From Alphaproteobacteria bacterium (lineage in GTDB: Bacteria; Pseudomonadota; Alphaproteobacteria; Caulobacterales; Maricaulaceae), in the NCBI GenBank assembly GCA_024742735.1, contig JANSXV010000001.1, positions 372,001 to 436,000 of the forward strand: a DNA stretch of 64,000 bases, in the 5' to 3' direction. The notes below the pieces were generated by a model. The model made no database searches, had not been told where the DNA came from, and was given only the letters and a program-made list of their open reading frames with translations. This document shows, piece after piece, positions 46,805 through 56,159 of this stretch. The position numbers and the translations under genes were made by a program. How positions within the stretch are numbered: the first letter of the stretch is position 1; the number at the start of each line of letters is the position of its first letter.

Positions 46805-48199
46805 ATGGCGCTCTCTCCCCGCCTGTTCCGGGCCCTTGGATGGGCCGCGCTGGTGCTGGCCGGCTTCGCCACGCTTTTCACGCCTCTGGCGCTGCTCGAG
46901 GGTGAGTTGGATGCGGCGCGCGGCTTTTTCTTCACCGCCGTCGCAGGCGGGTTCGGCGGCGGTGTCGCGGTGGCCGGCACGACCGGAGTGACCAGCTCGG
47001 CGGGAGCGTCGGCCGCCTTGCGCCTGGCGTTGTTCGGCTGGATTTTGATGCCGCTTCTGGCTGCAGCTCCGCTCGTGACTGCCGAAGGCTCAGTCAAGGT
47101 CGGACTGTTCGAAGCTTATTCGGCCATGACGACCACCGGCGCGGTCCTGACGGTCCCGGAGGACCTGCCGCGGGTTCTGGTCCTGTGGCGCTGTGTGATC
47201 GCCTGGCTTGGGGGGCTGGCGAGCCTCGTCCTGGCCGCCACGGTCTTCGCCGCCCTTGATCGAAGGGGCGTCGGCCTCCGCCGCACCAGCCTGCTGACGG
47301 TGGAGCGTTCCGACCTGTTCACCAATTTCGGCCGCGCTGTCCGACGATTGGGACTGGCCTATGGCCTGGTGACCGGGGTGGGCTGTCTCGGCCTGCTGTT
47401 GTCGGGGGCAGGGGCCTTCAACGCCCTGTGCCTTGCGCTATCGGGCGTCGCAACAGCGGGCCTTGCGCCCTTCTCCGGCGGTCTCGCGGGGAATTTGAGC
47501 GTACCGGGCATCGTCGTTCTCGCTGCGCTATGTCTGCTTGGCGCATGGAACATGGCCGTTCAGTACGAGGCGCTGACCCGCCTTAGAACGACGCGCGGCT
47601 CTGGCGAGATGCGGGCCATGCTCATCCTGGCGGTCGGCGGCGGTCTGGTGTTCGCGGCGCTCGGCGGCGTCGCGCTGTTTGCACCTGCAGCATTCGAAGT
47701 GGTGTTTGCGGTCACGACGGCCGGCTTTCATGTCACCGACATTCCGGTCGTGCCGGCAGCCGCGCTGGTCCTGCTGGCCATGCTGGGCGGCTCGACGATC
47801 TCGACCGCCGGCGGGATCAAGATGCCGCGCGTCTTGTTGCTGGTCAGGCGGGCAGGGGGCGAGCTTTCCGTCCTGTCCCACCCCTCCGCTGCGGTACGGA
47901 CCCGCTACGCCGGGCGGAGCGTGAGCGACGAGGCGCTGACCGGTGTCTGGGTCTACGCGCTGGCTTATCCTGCAACGCTTGCGGCCGGCGCGATTCTGAT
48001 AGGGCTGGGCGGCGCCGATTTCGAAAGCGCCTGGCTCATGTCGGGTGCAGCGCTCACCAATGCGGGTCCGCTGGCCGGCGAGCTCTGGATCGATCAGAGC
48101 CCGCTCTCTCTGGCGGCTTCGGCGCTCCTGATGGTGCTCGGCCGCCTTGAAGTGCTCGCCGCCGCCGCCGCCGTCTATGTCATGCTCGCACGGGATTGA
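46805..48199 (+). CDS. trkH: TrkH/KtrB-type potassium transporter subunit
   Basis: 464 residues, eight to ten membrane helices. The four pore loops of the K+ transporter fold are visible: AMTTTGAVLT, GVATAGLAPFSGG, VTTAGFHVTD and ALTNAGPLAG, each with its filter glycine. Works with TrkA encoded just upstream. In many alphaproteobacteria trkA is followed directly by hfq; here trkH lies between them. No terminator is evident before the hfq promoter. Confidence 0.92.
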   Translation: MALSPRLFRALGWAALVLAGFATLFTPLALLEGELDAARGFFFTAVAGGFGGGVAVAGTTGVTSSAGASAALRLALFGWILMPLLAAAPLVTAEGSVKVGLFEAYSAMTTTGAVLTVPEDLPRVLVLWRCVIAWLGGLASLVLAATVFAALDRRGVGLRRTSLLTVERSDLFTNFGRAVRRLGLAYGLVTGVGCLGLLLSGAGAFNALCLALSGVATAGLAPFSGGLAGNLSVPGIVVLAALCLLGAWNMAVQYEALTRLRTTRGSGEMRAMLILAVGGGLVFAALGGVALFAPAAFEVVFAVTTAGFHVTDIPVVPAAALVLLAMLGGSTISTAGGIKMPRVLLLVRRAGGELSVLSHPSAAVRTRYAGRSVSDEALTGVWVYALAYPATLAAGAILIGLGGADFESAWLMSGAALTNAGPLAGELWIDQSPLSLAASALLMVLGRLEVLAAAAAVYVMLARD

Positions 48200-48223
48200 G
48201 CGCGACTGCGAAACGGGTCATGG

Positions 48224-48252
48224 TTGCAGTGCAGCGTAACCAGGATTACGTA
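48224..48252 (+). promoter_or_regulatory. Candidate hfq promoter
   Basis: TTGCAG (48224-48229) and TACGTA (48247-48252) with a 17-base spacer, 48 bases before the hfq ATG, in the only sizeable gap (100 bases) of this gene run. Confidence 0.55.
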
Positions 48253-48299
48253 GCTGACCGACGCGGGCCGCGCCCGAATAACAAGAAGAAGCAGGACCC

Positions 48300-48557
48300 A
48301 TGTCCAACGACAAGAAACAGAACCTCCAGGACGTCTTTCTGAACTCCGTGCGCAAGAGCAAGACGCCCCTGACCATTTTCCTGGTCAACGGCGTGAAGCT
48401 GCAGGGCGTGGTGACCTGGTTTGATAATTTCTGCGTGCTGCTGCGCCGCGAGGGCCAGGTCCAGCTGGTCTACAAGCACGCTATTTCAACCATCATGCCG
48501 AGCCAGCCGGTCGACCTGTTCGAACGCGACGAAGCGGACGGAGACGACGAGGCTTGA
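48300..48557 (+). CDS. hfq: RNA chaperone Hfq
   Basis: 85 residues. Sm fold: [43 protein letters not shown]-type core with Sm2 motif [16 protein letters not shown]. The distal-face and rim residues look normal; the C-terminal tail is short and acidic (DEADGDDEA). Mediates small RNA pairing. AGAAGAAGCAGGA lies before the ATG. Overlaps hflX by four bases. Confidence 0.97.
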   Translation: MSNDKKQNLQDVFLNSVRKSKTPLTIFLVNGVKLQGVVTWFDNFCVLLRREGQVQLVYKHAISTIMPSQPVDLFERDEADGDDEA

Positions 48558-49891
48558 TCGAGCGCACGCCGGCTGAGCAGACCGCTCTGGTCATTCACCC
48601 CGCCACCCCGGACGCCGGTCCGGAGCGCGCTGAAGCCCGTCTGGAAGAAGCGGCAGGCCTCGCAGAGGCGCTGGACTTGTCACTGTCCGGCGCCAGGATC
48701 GAGCCGCTGCGCCGGGTGGAACCGTCCACATTCTTCGGCTCCGGCAAGGTCGAAGCGCTCAGGGAAGACCTTGAAGCGCGCGACGCGAAGGTCCTGATCG
48801 TCGATACAGCGCTGACGCCCGTGCAGCAGCGCAATCTGGAAAAAGCCCTGAAGGTCAAGGTGATCGACCGGACCGGTCTGATCCTTGAGATCTTCGGGCG
48901 CCGCGCCCAGACCAAGGAAGGCCGGCTGCAGGTCGAGCTGGCCCGTCTGACCTACGAGCGCTCGCGGCTGGTGCGCACCTGGACGCACTTGGAACGCCAG
49001 CGCGGCGGGCAGGGCTTCATGGGCGGTCCCGGCGAGACCCAGATCGAAACCGACCGGCGGATCCTCGCCGACAAGATGGCCAAGCTCCGCCGGGAGCTCG
49101 ACGAGGTCCGCCGGACCCGAGAGATCCACCGCAAGCGCCGCCAGGCCGCGCCCTGGCCGACGGTCGCGCTGGTCGGATACACGAACGCCGGCAAGTCCTC
49201 GATTTTCAACGCGCTGTCCAAGTCGAAGGTTCTCGCCAAGGACATGCCGTTCGCCACGCTCGATCCCACCACACGCGCCGTGCGCACGCCGTCGGGCCGC
49301 AAGATCCTGCTGTCGGATACGGTGGGGTTCATCACCGACCTGCCGACCGAGCTGATCGCAGCCTTCCGCGCCACGCTGGAGGAAGTCCGCGAGGCCGACA
49401 TTCTCGTGCATGTGCGCGACATGGCCGATCCCGACCATGAAGGCCGCAAGGCCGATGTCGAGGCGGTTCTGCAAGCCCTGGACGCGGGGGCGGAGGCCGG
49501 GCAGCGCATCATCGAAGCCTGGAACAAGGTCGACCGGCTCGAGCCCGATGAGCGCGAGGATCTGGAATGGCATGCGCGCCTGCCGCGCCAGGGCGATGCC
49601 CCGATGGTGGCCGCGACGTCAGCGGCGACGGGGCAGGGCCTTCCAGAGCTGATGGGCCTTATTGAGGCTGCGCTGGCCGAGAATGATCTGCTCATGCGGC
49701 TGAAATTCAGCCCATCCGACGCCGCCGCGCTCGCCTGGGTCCACGAAAACGGCGCAGTGCTTGAGGAGCGTGTGGAGCCGGAGACGGGGATCACCTTCGT
49801 AGTGGTGCGCCTGTCCAAACCCGATGCAGGCCGGTTCCGCACGCGCTTTCCGGGACTTGAGGCGGGCCAGGCCAGGCAGGCGGCCGAGTAG
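48554..49891 (+). CDS. hflX: GTPase HflX
   Basis: 445 residues, TTG start overlapping the hfq stop (TTGA). N-terminal HflX domain ([64 protein letters not shown]) and G domain with [19 protein letters not shown] (switch), [10 protein letters not shown] and NKVD. Rescues or splits stalled ribosomes. hfq-hflX is a widely conserved pair. The stop is six bases from the convergent mazG stop. Confidence 0.96.
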   Translation: MIERTPAEQTALVIHPATPDAGPERAEARLEEAAGLAEALDLSLSGARIEPLRRVEPSTFFGSGKVEALREDLEARDAKVLIVDTALTPVQQRNLEKALKVKVIDRTGLILEIFGRRAQTKEGRLQVELARLTYERSRLVRTWTHLERQRGGQGFMGGPGETQIETDRRILADKMAKLRRELDEVRRTREIHRKRRQAAPWPTVALVGYTNAGKSSIFNALSKSKVLAKDMPFATLDPTTRAVRTPSGRKILLSDTVGFITDLPTELIAAFRATLEEVREADILVHVRDMADPDHEGRKADVEAVLQALDAGAEAGQRIIEAWNKVDRLEPDEREDLEWHARLPRQGDAPMVAATSAATGQGLPELMGLIEAALAENDLLMRLKFSPSDAAALAWVHENGAVLEERVEPETGITFVVVRLSKPDAGRFRTRFPGLEAGQARQAAE

Positions 49892-49897
49892 GACCGC

Positions 49898-50755
49898 TTA
49901 CGCGCGCTCCGCCAGCTTGGCTTCAAGCCAGAGCGCCTCCATGGCGTCGAGATCGGCCTCTTCAACGCTTGAGCCTCTCTCTGCAAGGCGCTGTTCGATC
50001 AAGCGAAACCGGCGCTCAAACTTCGCATTGGATGCCCGCAGCGCCGCTTCAGGGTCGACCTCAAGCTTGCGCGCAAGGTTGACCACGGTGGACAGGAGAT
50101 CGCCGATCTCCTCAGCGATGTGAGCTGGATCGCCTTCATCCACCGCCTCGCGCGCCTCGGCCAACTCTTCGTCGATCTTGGCGAAAACGCCCTCAATGGT
50201 CGGCCAGTCGAACCCGACCCGGGCCGCGCGCTTCATCAGCTTTTCAGCGCGCGTCAGGGCGGGCAGGGCAAGAGGAACATTCGCCAGCACTGACAGGTCG
50301 TCCTTGAGCTTCTCCGCGCGCTCGGCCGCTTTCTGCGCCTCCCAGGCGCGGGTCTGGCTTCCAGCATCGCGCTCGTCTGCATCGCCGAAGACGTGGGGAT
50401 GGCGCCGGACCATCTTGTCAGCCATGCCGGCGGCCACGTCCTCGAAACGGAAGGCGCCTTGCTCTTCAGCCATCTGGCTGTGGAACACGACCTGGAACAG
50501 CAGATCACCGAGCTCCTCGCGCAGATCATTGAGATCCTCGCGCTGGATGGCGTCAGCGACCTCATAAGCTTCCTCGATCGTGTAGGGGGCGATGGTCGCG
50601 AAATTTTGCTCCAGGTCCCAGGGGCAGCCACCGTCCGGATTGCGCAGGCGGGCCATGACGCTGAGCAGACGCGCCATGGCCGGAGCGGCCGGGTCTTCTG
50701 CGAGCGTCAGGTCGCGCAGGGCGGAAGGCGCGGGTTCGTTGCGGGGTTCAGCCAT
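49898..50755 (-). CDS. mazG: Nucleoside triphosphate pyrophosphohydrolase MazG
   Basis: 285 residues from MAEPRNEP, chosen because ATGGAGGTTGAT gives a good ribosome site; ATGs further upstream exist. Two MazG domains: first NPDGGCPWDLEQNFATIAPYTIEEAYEVADAI with EELGDLLFQVVFHS and RRHPHVFGD, second FAKIDEELAEAREAV with EEIGDLLSTVVNLAR and NAKFERRFRLIE. Removes non-canonical or excess nucleoside triphosphates. Confidence 0.94.
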   Translation of the reverse strand: MAEPRNEPAPSALRDLTLAEDPAAPAMARLLSVMARLRNPDGGCPWDLEQNFATIAPYTIEEAYEVADAIQREDLNDLREELGDLLFQVVFHSQMAEEQGAFRFEDVAAGMADKMVRRHPHVFGDADERDAGSQTRAWEAQKAAERAEKLKDDLSVLANVPLALPALTRAEKLMKRAARVGFDWPTIEGVFAKIDEELAEAREAVDEGDPAHIAEEIGDLLSTVVNLARKLEVDPEAALRASNAKFERRFRLIEQRLAERGSSVEEADLDAMEALWLEAKLAERA

Positions 50756-50830
50756 ATCAACCTCCATTTTGCGCATAAGATATATTATGAGAAATGAGAC
50801 GGGGTGAGTTGCGCCATGGGAATCGGCTGT

Positions 50831-51694
50831 TCAAGGCCTGCTGGCATCAAGCACTTCACCGCTTGCGGCGTCCAGCGTCGCGCAAAGCCCGTCATAGGCG
50901 GGTCTGACGCCGTCCGGCAGCTGCGCACGGAGCGCTGAATAGTCCAGATCCACATGCAGATTGGTCAGCACGGAAAGCCTGGGTCTGGCCTGCTCAATCC
51001 ATCCAAGGGTCATCGCCAGATGGGCATGGCTTGGATGCGGCTTCTCACGCAGCGCATCAACGATCCACAGCCCGGCTCCGGAAACGGCCTTCATTGCCGT
51101 CTCGTCCATCCCGTTGACGTCGGGCGTATAGGCGATCGGCCCGATCCGCAGTCCGCTGCACGGCATTCCGCCATGCTCCACATCGAACAGGGAGAATGAC
51201 AACGCGCCGCCCGCGCCCTGAACGCTCTGATCAGCGCCGGGCTCAAGAATGGTCAGGTCCAGCAGCGGCGGATAGCCCGACCCCGGCGGTGTTTCGAAGA
51301 TATAATCGAAGCGGTGCGCCAGCTTCGCCGCCGTCTTCGGACTGGCGAACGCCGGCAGCTTCGCGCGCTTTCGGTAAACGATCGCGCGCACATCATCGAT
51401 GCCATGGCTTTGATCGGCATGGATATGCGTGAAGGCGACGGCGTCCAGCATGGGCGAACCCGCCGCGAGCAACTGCTGGCGCAAATCCGGCGATGTGTCG
51501 ATCAGCAAGCGCGTCGCCTGTCCGGCCGACAGCGCCTCCAGGCTGCCCGCCTGCTCCACAAGAAGGCTGCACCGAAGCCTGTAATTCCTGGGGTTCTCGG
51601 GGTCGCAGGCGCCCCAATCACCATCGGCCCGCGGTACGCCGCCGGACGATCCGCAGCCCAGGATGCGCGCACGGATGACCGGCCCTCCGGTCAC
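50831..51694 (-). CDS. MBL-fold metal hydrolase (PhnP/RNase Z-like)
   Basis: 287 residues; GTG start overlapping the tatD stop. Beta-lactamase fold: LGCGSSGGVPRADGDWGACDP with NYRLRCSLLVE, TRLLIDTSPDLRQQLLAAG, VAFTHIHADQSHGIDDVR (the HxHxDH site reads HIHADQSH), PDVNGMDETAM and NLHVDLDYSALRAQLP. The DQ instead of DH at the metal motif is seen in the group that sits next to tatD in alphaproteobacteria. Likely phosphodiesterase; substrate unknown. Confidence 0.88.
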   Translation of the reverse strand: MTGGPVIRARILGCGSSGGVPRADGDWGACDPENPRNYRLRCSLLVEQAGSLEALSAGQATRLLIDTSPDLRQQLLAAGSPMLDAVAFTHIHADQSHGIDDVRAIVYRKRAKLPAFASPKTAAKLAHRFDYIFETPPGSGYPPLLDLTILEPGADQSVQGAGGALSFSLFDVEHGGMPCSGLRIGPIAYTPDVNGMDETAMKAVSGAGLWIVDALREKPHPSHAHLAMTLGWIEQARPRLSVLTNLHVDLDYSALRAQLPDGVRPAYDGLCATLDAASGEVLDASRP

Positions 51695-52470
51695 GCCCTG
51701 ATCCGGTTGAACAGCGAGAGCGCAGCCGCGGTCGTGCGCTGCGACCCCTCTTCGGCGTCCCAGCCCTTAAGTTCGCTAAGCTTCTCAAGAACATGCGGCA
51801 AATAACTCGGTTCATTGCGCTTTCCGCGATGTGGAACAGGCGCGAGATACGGGCAGTCGGTCTCGATGATGACCCGGTCGTCCGGAACGATCGTCTGGAA
51901 GACTGACCGCACATCCTCGGCTTTCTTGAACGTGATGATGCCTGAGGCGGAGAAATAGCTTCCCAGCGCCGCGGCGCGCCGGGCGAGCTCCGGACCGCCG
52001 GTATAGCAATGCAGAAGCGGGCGGAAGGCGCCCCTCTCCATCTCCTCTTCCAGCAGGTCGGCCATGGGCTCATCCGCGTCGCGGCAATGCAGGATGATGG
52101 GCAGGCCGGTTCTGCGGGACGCCTCGATGTGGGCGCGCAGGGAGGGAAACTGAGCCTCGGCCGGGCTGTGATTGTAATGGAAATCGAGCCCGGTTTCCCC
52201 GATGGCGACGACTTTGGGATGACTGGCGATTTCAACCAGCTCGTCGGCGGTGATTTCGGGCCGGTCCTTGGCGTGGTGGGGATGAGCGCCGATCGTGCAG
52301 TACACGTCCTCGTGCGCCTCCGCGATGGCGCGCACGGCGTCGAATTCGTGCAGCCGGCAGCAGATGGCGATCATGGGGGACACGCCCGCCGCCCTCGCCC
52401 GCTCCAGGACTTCAGGCAAATCCTCGGCAAAGTCCTCGCCGTGAATGTTCACGTGGGTGTCGATCAGCAT
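51691..52470 (-). CDS. tatD: TatD family metal-dependent deoxyribonuclease
   Basis: 259 residues. TIM-barrel hydrolase: GAHPHHAKD, AIGETGLDFHYNHSPAEAQ, LPIILHCRDADEPM, HCYTGGPELARRA and IIETDCPYLAPVPHRGKRNEP. The N-terminal metal motif usually HxH reads DTHVNIH here, a variant common in alphaproteobacterial TatD proteins as far as I recall. Part of the holB-tatD-MBL run, with tmk further upstream, which is a conserved replication-associated order. Confidence 0.92.
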   Translation of the reverse strand: MLIDTHVNIHGEDFAEDLPEVLERARAAGVSPMIAICCRLHEFDAVRAIAEAHEDVYCTIGAHPHHAKDRPEITADELVEIASHPKVVAIGETGLDFHYNHSPAEAQFPSLRAHIEASRRTGLPIILHCRDADEPMADLLEEEMERGAFRPLLHCYTGGPELARRAAALGSYFSASGIITFKKAEDVRSVFQTIVPDDRVIIETDCPYLAPVPHRGKRNEPSYLPHVLEKLSELKGWDAEEGSQRTTAAALSLFNRIRA

Positions 52471-52485
52471 GGATAAGGCTCGAAT

Positions 52486-53523
52486 TCAGGCGGCCGCCGC
52501 GTCCTGCAGCAGGGCGAAGGCGGCGTGAACGGTTTGCTTGGGGTCGAGATAGAGGTTTTCGCTGTCACGGGCCAGCCGGTTAAGGCGATCGGCGGCCTCC
52601 ACCCACGCACGCGCACGACCCGCGCCGAAACCGCCCAGCGCTTCTGTCCGGGCGCGCTCCCGCGCGAAATCACCCAGGAAATCGAGGACGACCGCCTTCA
52701 GCGCATCCCCGTCCTTGCGTCCCGCGGCGTCAGCCAGCTTCATCACGGCGGACTTGTCGAGCCTTGGCAGCTCGCTCAACGCCTGGTCCAGCGAGACCTT
52801 CAGCGCTGGCGCACCTGTCTCCAGCAGCGCAAGCGCGCGCCCCGGCGCCCCTCCCGCTAGTGCGGCGGCGCCCTGAGCGTCGCTCGCAGCGACGCCATGG
52901 CGGGCCTGAAGCCAGGATGCGCAGGCCTCCACATCCGGCGGGCGCAGGGTCAGGCGCCGGCAGCGCGAGCGTATGGTGGGCAGCAGGCGTCCGGGTGAAT
53001 GGACGATCAGCAGCAGGAGACCACGCTTCGGCGGCTCTTCAAGAGTTTTCAGCAAGGCATTGGCGGCATTGGTGTTCAGCTCATCAGCGCTGTCCACGAT
53101 GGCGACCCGCCAGCCACCATCCGAGGCGCTGCGGGAAAAGAAATCCGGAGCCCGGCGCGCTTCATCGACCGTGATCTCGCCGCGCAGCTTCTTGGTCTTG
53201 TCATTCCAGGGCCGCCGGATGAGCAACAGGCCGGGATGGGACCGGGCCTCCAGCCGGCGGCAGACGGGGTCGTTCGGATCCGACGCCAGCGGCGCGCCCT
53301 CGTCGACTGGCGCCGCGCCAAGGACCCGGCGAGCCAGTCGCCAGGCGAGCGTCGCCTTTCCGCAGCCCCTGGGGCCGGTGATCATCCAGGCATGGTGCAT
53401 ACGCCCAGATGCAAAGGCATCTTCCGCCGCTCGAGCCGCCTGGTCCTGACCGAACAGATCGTAGACATGACGGGGATGGGGCAGCTCGCCTGACCGATCC
53501 GGTTCGGGAAGCTCATCGCTCAT
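52486..53523 (-). CDS. holB: DNA polymerase III delta-prime subunit
   Basis: 345 residues. AAA+ clamp-loader fold: DLFGQDQAARAAEDAFASGRMHHAWMITGPRGCGKATLAWRLAR (Walker A GPRGCGKA), VAIVDSADELNTNAANALLKTLEEPP and LLLIVHSPGRLLPTIRSRCRRLTL (SRC arginine-finger motif). The zinc-binding cysteines of enterobacterial delta-prime are absent. Overlaps tmk by four bases, the usual tmk-holB pair. Confidence 0.94.
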   Translation of the reverse strand: MSDELPEPDRSGELPHPRHVYDLFGQDQAARAAEDAFASGRMHHAWMITGPRGCGKATLAWRLARRVLGAAPVDEGAPLASDPNDPVCRRLEARSHPGLLLIRRPWNDKTKKLRGEITVDEARRAPDFFSRSASDGGWRVAIVDSADELNTNAANALLKTLEEPPKRGLLLLIVHSPGRLLPTIRSRCRRLTLRPPDVEACASWLQARHGVAASDAQGAAALAGGAPGRALALLETGAPALKVSLDQALSELPRLDKSAVMKLADAAGRKDGDALKAVVLDFLGDFARERARTEALGGFGAGRARAWVEAADRLNRLARDSENLYLDPKQTVHAAFALLQDAAAA

Positions 53524-54155
53524 GACAGGCCGCCCAGGCGCGCGTTGATCTCCGCCATCGCCGCGTCACGGACCTCTTCTGCGGGCCTTGCGCCGTCCAG
53601 CACCGCGCACCGGTCCGGCTCGGCCAAGGCGATATCCAGAAATCCCTGCCTCAGGGCGGCGTGGAAGGCGCCGGGCTGACGCTCGAACCGGGTCGCCTCC
53701 TCGCCTCGGCTTCGCGTGCGCGCAAGGCCTGCAGCCGGGTCCAGATCCACAATCAGCGTCAGGTCCGGTTTGAAGTCACCCAGGCTGGCCGCATGGATCT
53801 CCGCGATCCGGGACGCCGGCAGACCGCCTGCCGCGCCCTGGTAGGCGCGCGTGGAGTCATGGAAGCGGTCGCAGATGACCCACGCCCCGCGCTCCAGGGC
53901 CGGCTCGATCAGGTTCCGCACATGGTCCTCGCGCGCCGCATACAGCAGCAAGGTTTCAGCCATGGGCGACCAGCGGCCAGGTTCGCCTTCAACCAGCAGC
54001 GCGCGCAAGGCTTCGGCGTTGGGCGTCCCGCCTGGTTCCCGCGTGACGACGGCTTCAACGCCGCGCTCAGCAAGCGCGTTCGCCAGTCCCTTGGCGAGGG
54101 TGGACTTGCCCGCCCCTTCCCCGCCTTCCAGCGTGATGAACCGGCCCCGCGCCAT
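53520..54155 (-). CDS. tmk: Thymidylate kinase
   Basis: 211 residues. FITLEGGEGAGKSTLAKGLANAL (P-loop), VVTREPGGTPNAEALR, WVICDRFHDSTRAYQGAAGGL (DRF/H motif) and LTLIVDLDPAAGLARTRSRGEE (lid). Phosphorylates dTMP. Ten bases separate it from the D,D-carboxypeptidase gene upstream. Confidence 0.96.
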   Translation of the reverse strand: MARGRFITLEGGEGAGKSTLAKGLANALAERGVEAVVTREPGGTPNAEALRALLVEGEPGRWSPMAETLLLYAAREDHVRNLIEPALERGAWVICDRFHDSTRAYQGAAGGLPASRIAEIHAASLGDFKPDLTLIVDLDPAAGLARTRSRGEEATRFERQPGAFHAALRQGFLDIALAEPDRCAVLDGARPAEEVRDAAMAEINARLGGLS

Positions 54156-54164
54156 GAGCGCCGT

Positions 54165-55307
54165 CTAACCGCCGCGCAGCATGGAGGCGAGCGCGGACCC
54201 GGCCCGGCCGAACAGGCCCAGACGGTCGACGGACTGCGCCGCCACCAGGTCGACGGACCGCGTGCGTCCATCGGGCAGCGAAATCTCGAGCCGCCCGACA
54301 AGATCGCCTTCCGTGACCGGGGCGGTCAGGGGGCCGAAATAGACGATCTCGGCGTTCATCTCATCCAGATCACGCCGATGGCCGCCGATCGTCAGCCCAT
54401 AGGCTGTGCGCAGCGGCACGGTGGAGGCGGTTCCGAGATAAACCTCGGCCTCGCCGACTTCACGTCCTTCGGCGACGACCTCCTCGATCTCGAACTGCGA
54501 GAACGCAGCGCGCATCAGCCGCTCGGCCTCGTCGGCGCGATCAGCCTGGCTGTCCATCCCGTTGAACACCACGATGCGGCGCTCCCCCTCGCGCTGCGCG
54601 GAGGCGACAAGACCGTAGCCGGCCACCGAAGTGTGACCGGTTTTCAGCCCATCGGCCCCGTCAAACAAGCCCAGAAGCGGATTGCGATTGAACTGGCGGA
54701 TGCCGTTATAAGTGAACTCGGTCTCGTTATAGAGATCGTAGAACTGGGGGTAGGCCTCGATGATGTGCTGAGCCAGCCGCGCAAGATCGGCCGCTGAGAT
54801 CACATGGTCCTCATCCGGCCACCCGGTCGCGTTGACGAAATTGGCGCTGGCAAGGCCGAGCTCGTGGGCGCGCTCGGTCATCATATCGGCGAAATTCGCT
54901 TCGGTTCCGCCCAGGGCTTCGGCGACCACGATGCAGGCGTCATTGCCCGACTGGACAATGATGCCCCGCAGGAGGTCTTCAACAGAGGCCCTTGAATTCA
55001 CGTCAAGAAACATGGTCGAAGACCCGGACGCCGCACCGCCGCGCCGCCACGCCTCTTCGCTGACCGGCAGCGTGTCCTCTAGGGACAGCTCGCCGCGCTC
55101 CAGCGCCTCGAAAACCATCAGGGCCGTCATCAGCTTCGACATGGAGGACGGCGCCATAGGTTCCGATCCGTTCTTTGAAAACAGGATCTCACCCGTTTCA
55201 TGATCCATGATGACGGCGTGTGTCGCCTCGGTTTCAAACGCGCTCTGCGCATAGGCGGCAGGCGCGGCGACGAGGAGAACGGCGGCGAGAAGCAGGGGGC
55301 GCATCAT
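54165..55307 (-). CDS. D-alanyl-D-alanine carboxypeptidase (PBP5/6 family)
   Basis: 380 residues. Signal peptide MMRPLLLAAVLLVAAPAAYAQ. Penicillin-binding motifs: SxxK as SMSK (Ser55, Lys58), SGN in IIVQSGNDACIVVAE and KTG in GADGLKTGHTSVAGYG. A C-terminal beta domain and a terminal helix (FGRAGSALASMLRGG) resemble the membrane-anchoring end of PBP5-type enzymes. Trims peptidoglycan stem peptides. rlpA, another envelope gene, follows upstream on the same strand. Confidence 0.93.
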   Translation of the reverse strand: MMRPLLLAAVLLVAAPAAYAQSAFETEATHAVIMDHETGEILFSKNGSEPMAPSSMSKLMTALMVFEALERGELSLEDTLPVSEEAWRRGGAASGSSTMFLDVNSRASVEDLLRGIIVQSGNDACIVVAEALGGTEANFADMMTERAHELGLASANFVNATGWPDEDHVISAADLARLAQHIIEAYPQFYDLYNETEFTYNGIRQFNRNPLLGLFDGADGLKTGHTSVAGYGLVASAQREGERRIVVFNGMDSQADRADEAERLMRAAFSQFEIEEVVAEGREVGEAEVYLGTASTVPLRTAYGLTIGGHRRDLDEMNAEIVYFGPLTAPVTEGDLVGRLEISLPDGRTRSVDLVAAQSVDRLGLFGRAGSALASMLRGG

Positions 55308-55393
55308 GGGCGGGCTCCGGCGGATTCGGCTGAAGGCTTCAGGCTAGCCTCTACAGGACGGAGGCGGAAGCGTGGCGCCCAGCCCTGTCGGAC

Positions 55394-55906
55394 CTAGTTT
55401 CGTGACAGAATTCGCGAACGCGCGGCGCGGTCATGGTCGTCAGCAGGGCCGAGCGCCTCCACTCTCACCTGCGCCAGACCGTCATCAATGAAGCCGAGTT
55501 CGGCGGCTGCAGCCCGGCTGAGATCAATGATGCGCCCCTCGATGAAGGGACCGCGGTCATTGATCCGCACCAGAACGCTCTCACCGGTATCCAGGCGCGT
55601 CACCCGAGCCAGCGAGCGCAGCGGCAGCGTCCGGTGGGCGGCTGTCATGGCGGTCTGGTCAAAGATCTCGCCGCTGGCGGTCGGCCGGCCATGGAACGGC
55701 TCGCCGTACCAGCTCGCGAGCCCGGTCTGGGTCGAACGCACATCGCGGCCCTGTCGGCCGGCGGTGGCGGGCGCTTCCATGACCCTGGGCGCGAGCGCAT
55801 CGCCGGCGTCGATAGGCGCCGGGTCTCCTTCCGGCGCGCTGCAGGATGCCAGCCAGGCTGAAAGGACCACGGCGCCGACGCGCATCAGGTTCGGAGATCC
55901 ATTCAT
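55394..55906 (-). CDS. rlpA: RlpA-like lipoprotein (septal ring lytic transglycosylase family)
   Basis: 170 residues from MNGSPNLMRVG; an upstream in-frame start overlaps the tRNA-Ser promoter region. Lipobox LSAWLASC. The double-psi beta-barrel domain is complete: TGLASWYGEPFHGRPTASGE, AMTAAHRTLPL, VLVRINDRGPFIEGRIIDLSRAAAAELGF. No SPOR domain follows, so septal targeting by denuded glycans is not expected from this protein alone. Confidence 0.9.
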   Translation of the reverse strand: MNGSPNLMRVGAVVLSAWLASCSAPEGDPAPIDAGDALAPRVMEAPATAGRQGRDVRSTQTGLASWYGEPFHGRPTASGEIFDQTAMTAAHRTLPLRSLARVTRLDTGESVLVRINDRGPFIEGRIIDLSRAAAAELGFIDDGLAQVRVEALGPADDHDRAARSRILSRN

Positions 55907-55961
55907 GGGCCGATGACGAGGCGTTGCTGCTCTGTATGACGAGGCCGACCGCCCTGAACGC

Positions 55962-55990
55962 TTGCCTGCCCGCTCCACCTGCGGCTAAAC
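55962..55990 (+). promoter_or_regulatory. Candidate promoter of tRNA-Ser
   Basis: TTGCCT (55962-55967) and CTAAAC (55985-55990) with a 17-base spacer, ending ten bases before the tRNA. The TTGCC core is shared with the tRNA-Pro promoter of this window. Confidence 0.45.
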
Positions 55991-56000
55991 CGGCCCGAAC

Positions 56001-56090
<90 letters not shown>

Positions 56091-56159
56091 CCATCCGCCA
56101 TCTCCGTTCCTGTCTGCGTTCTCAGTGTCGCCTGGCGGCCGAATGCGGCTGTTTTGAGG

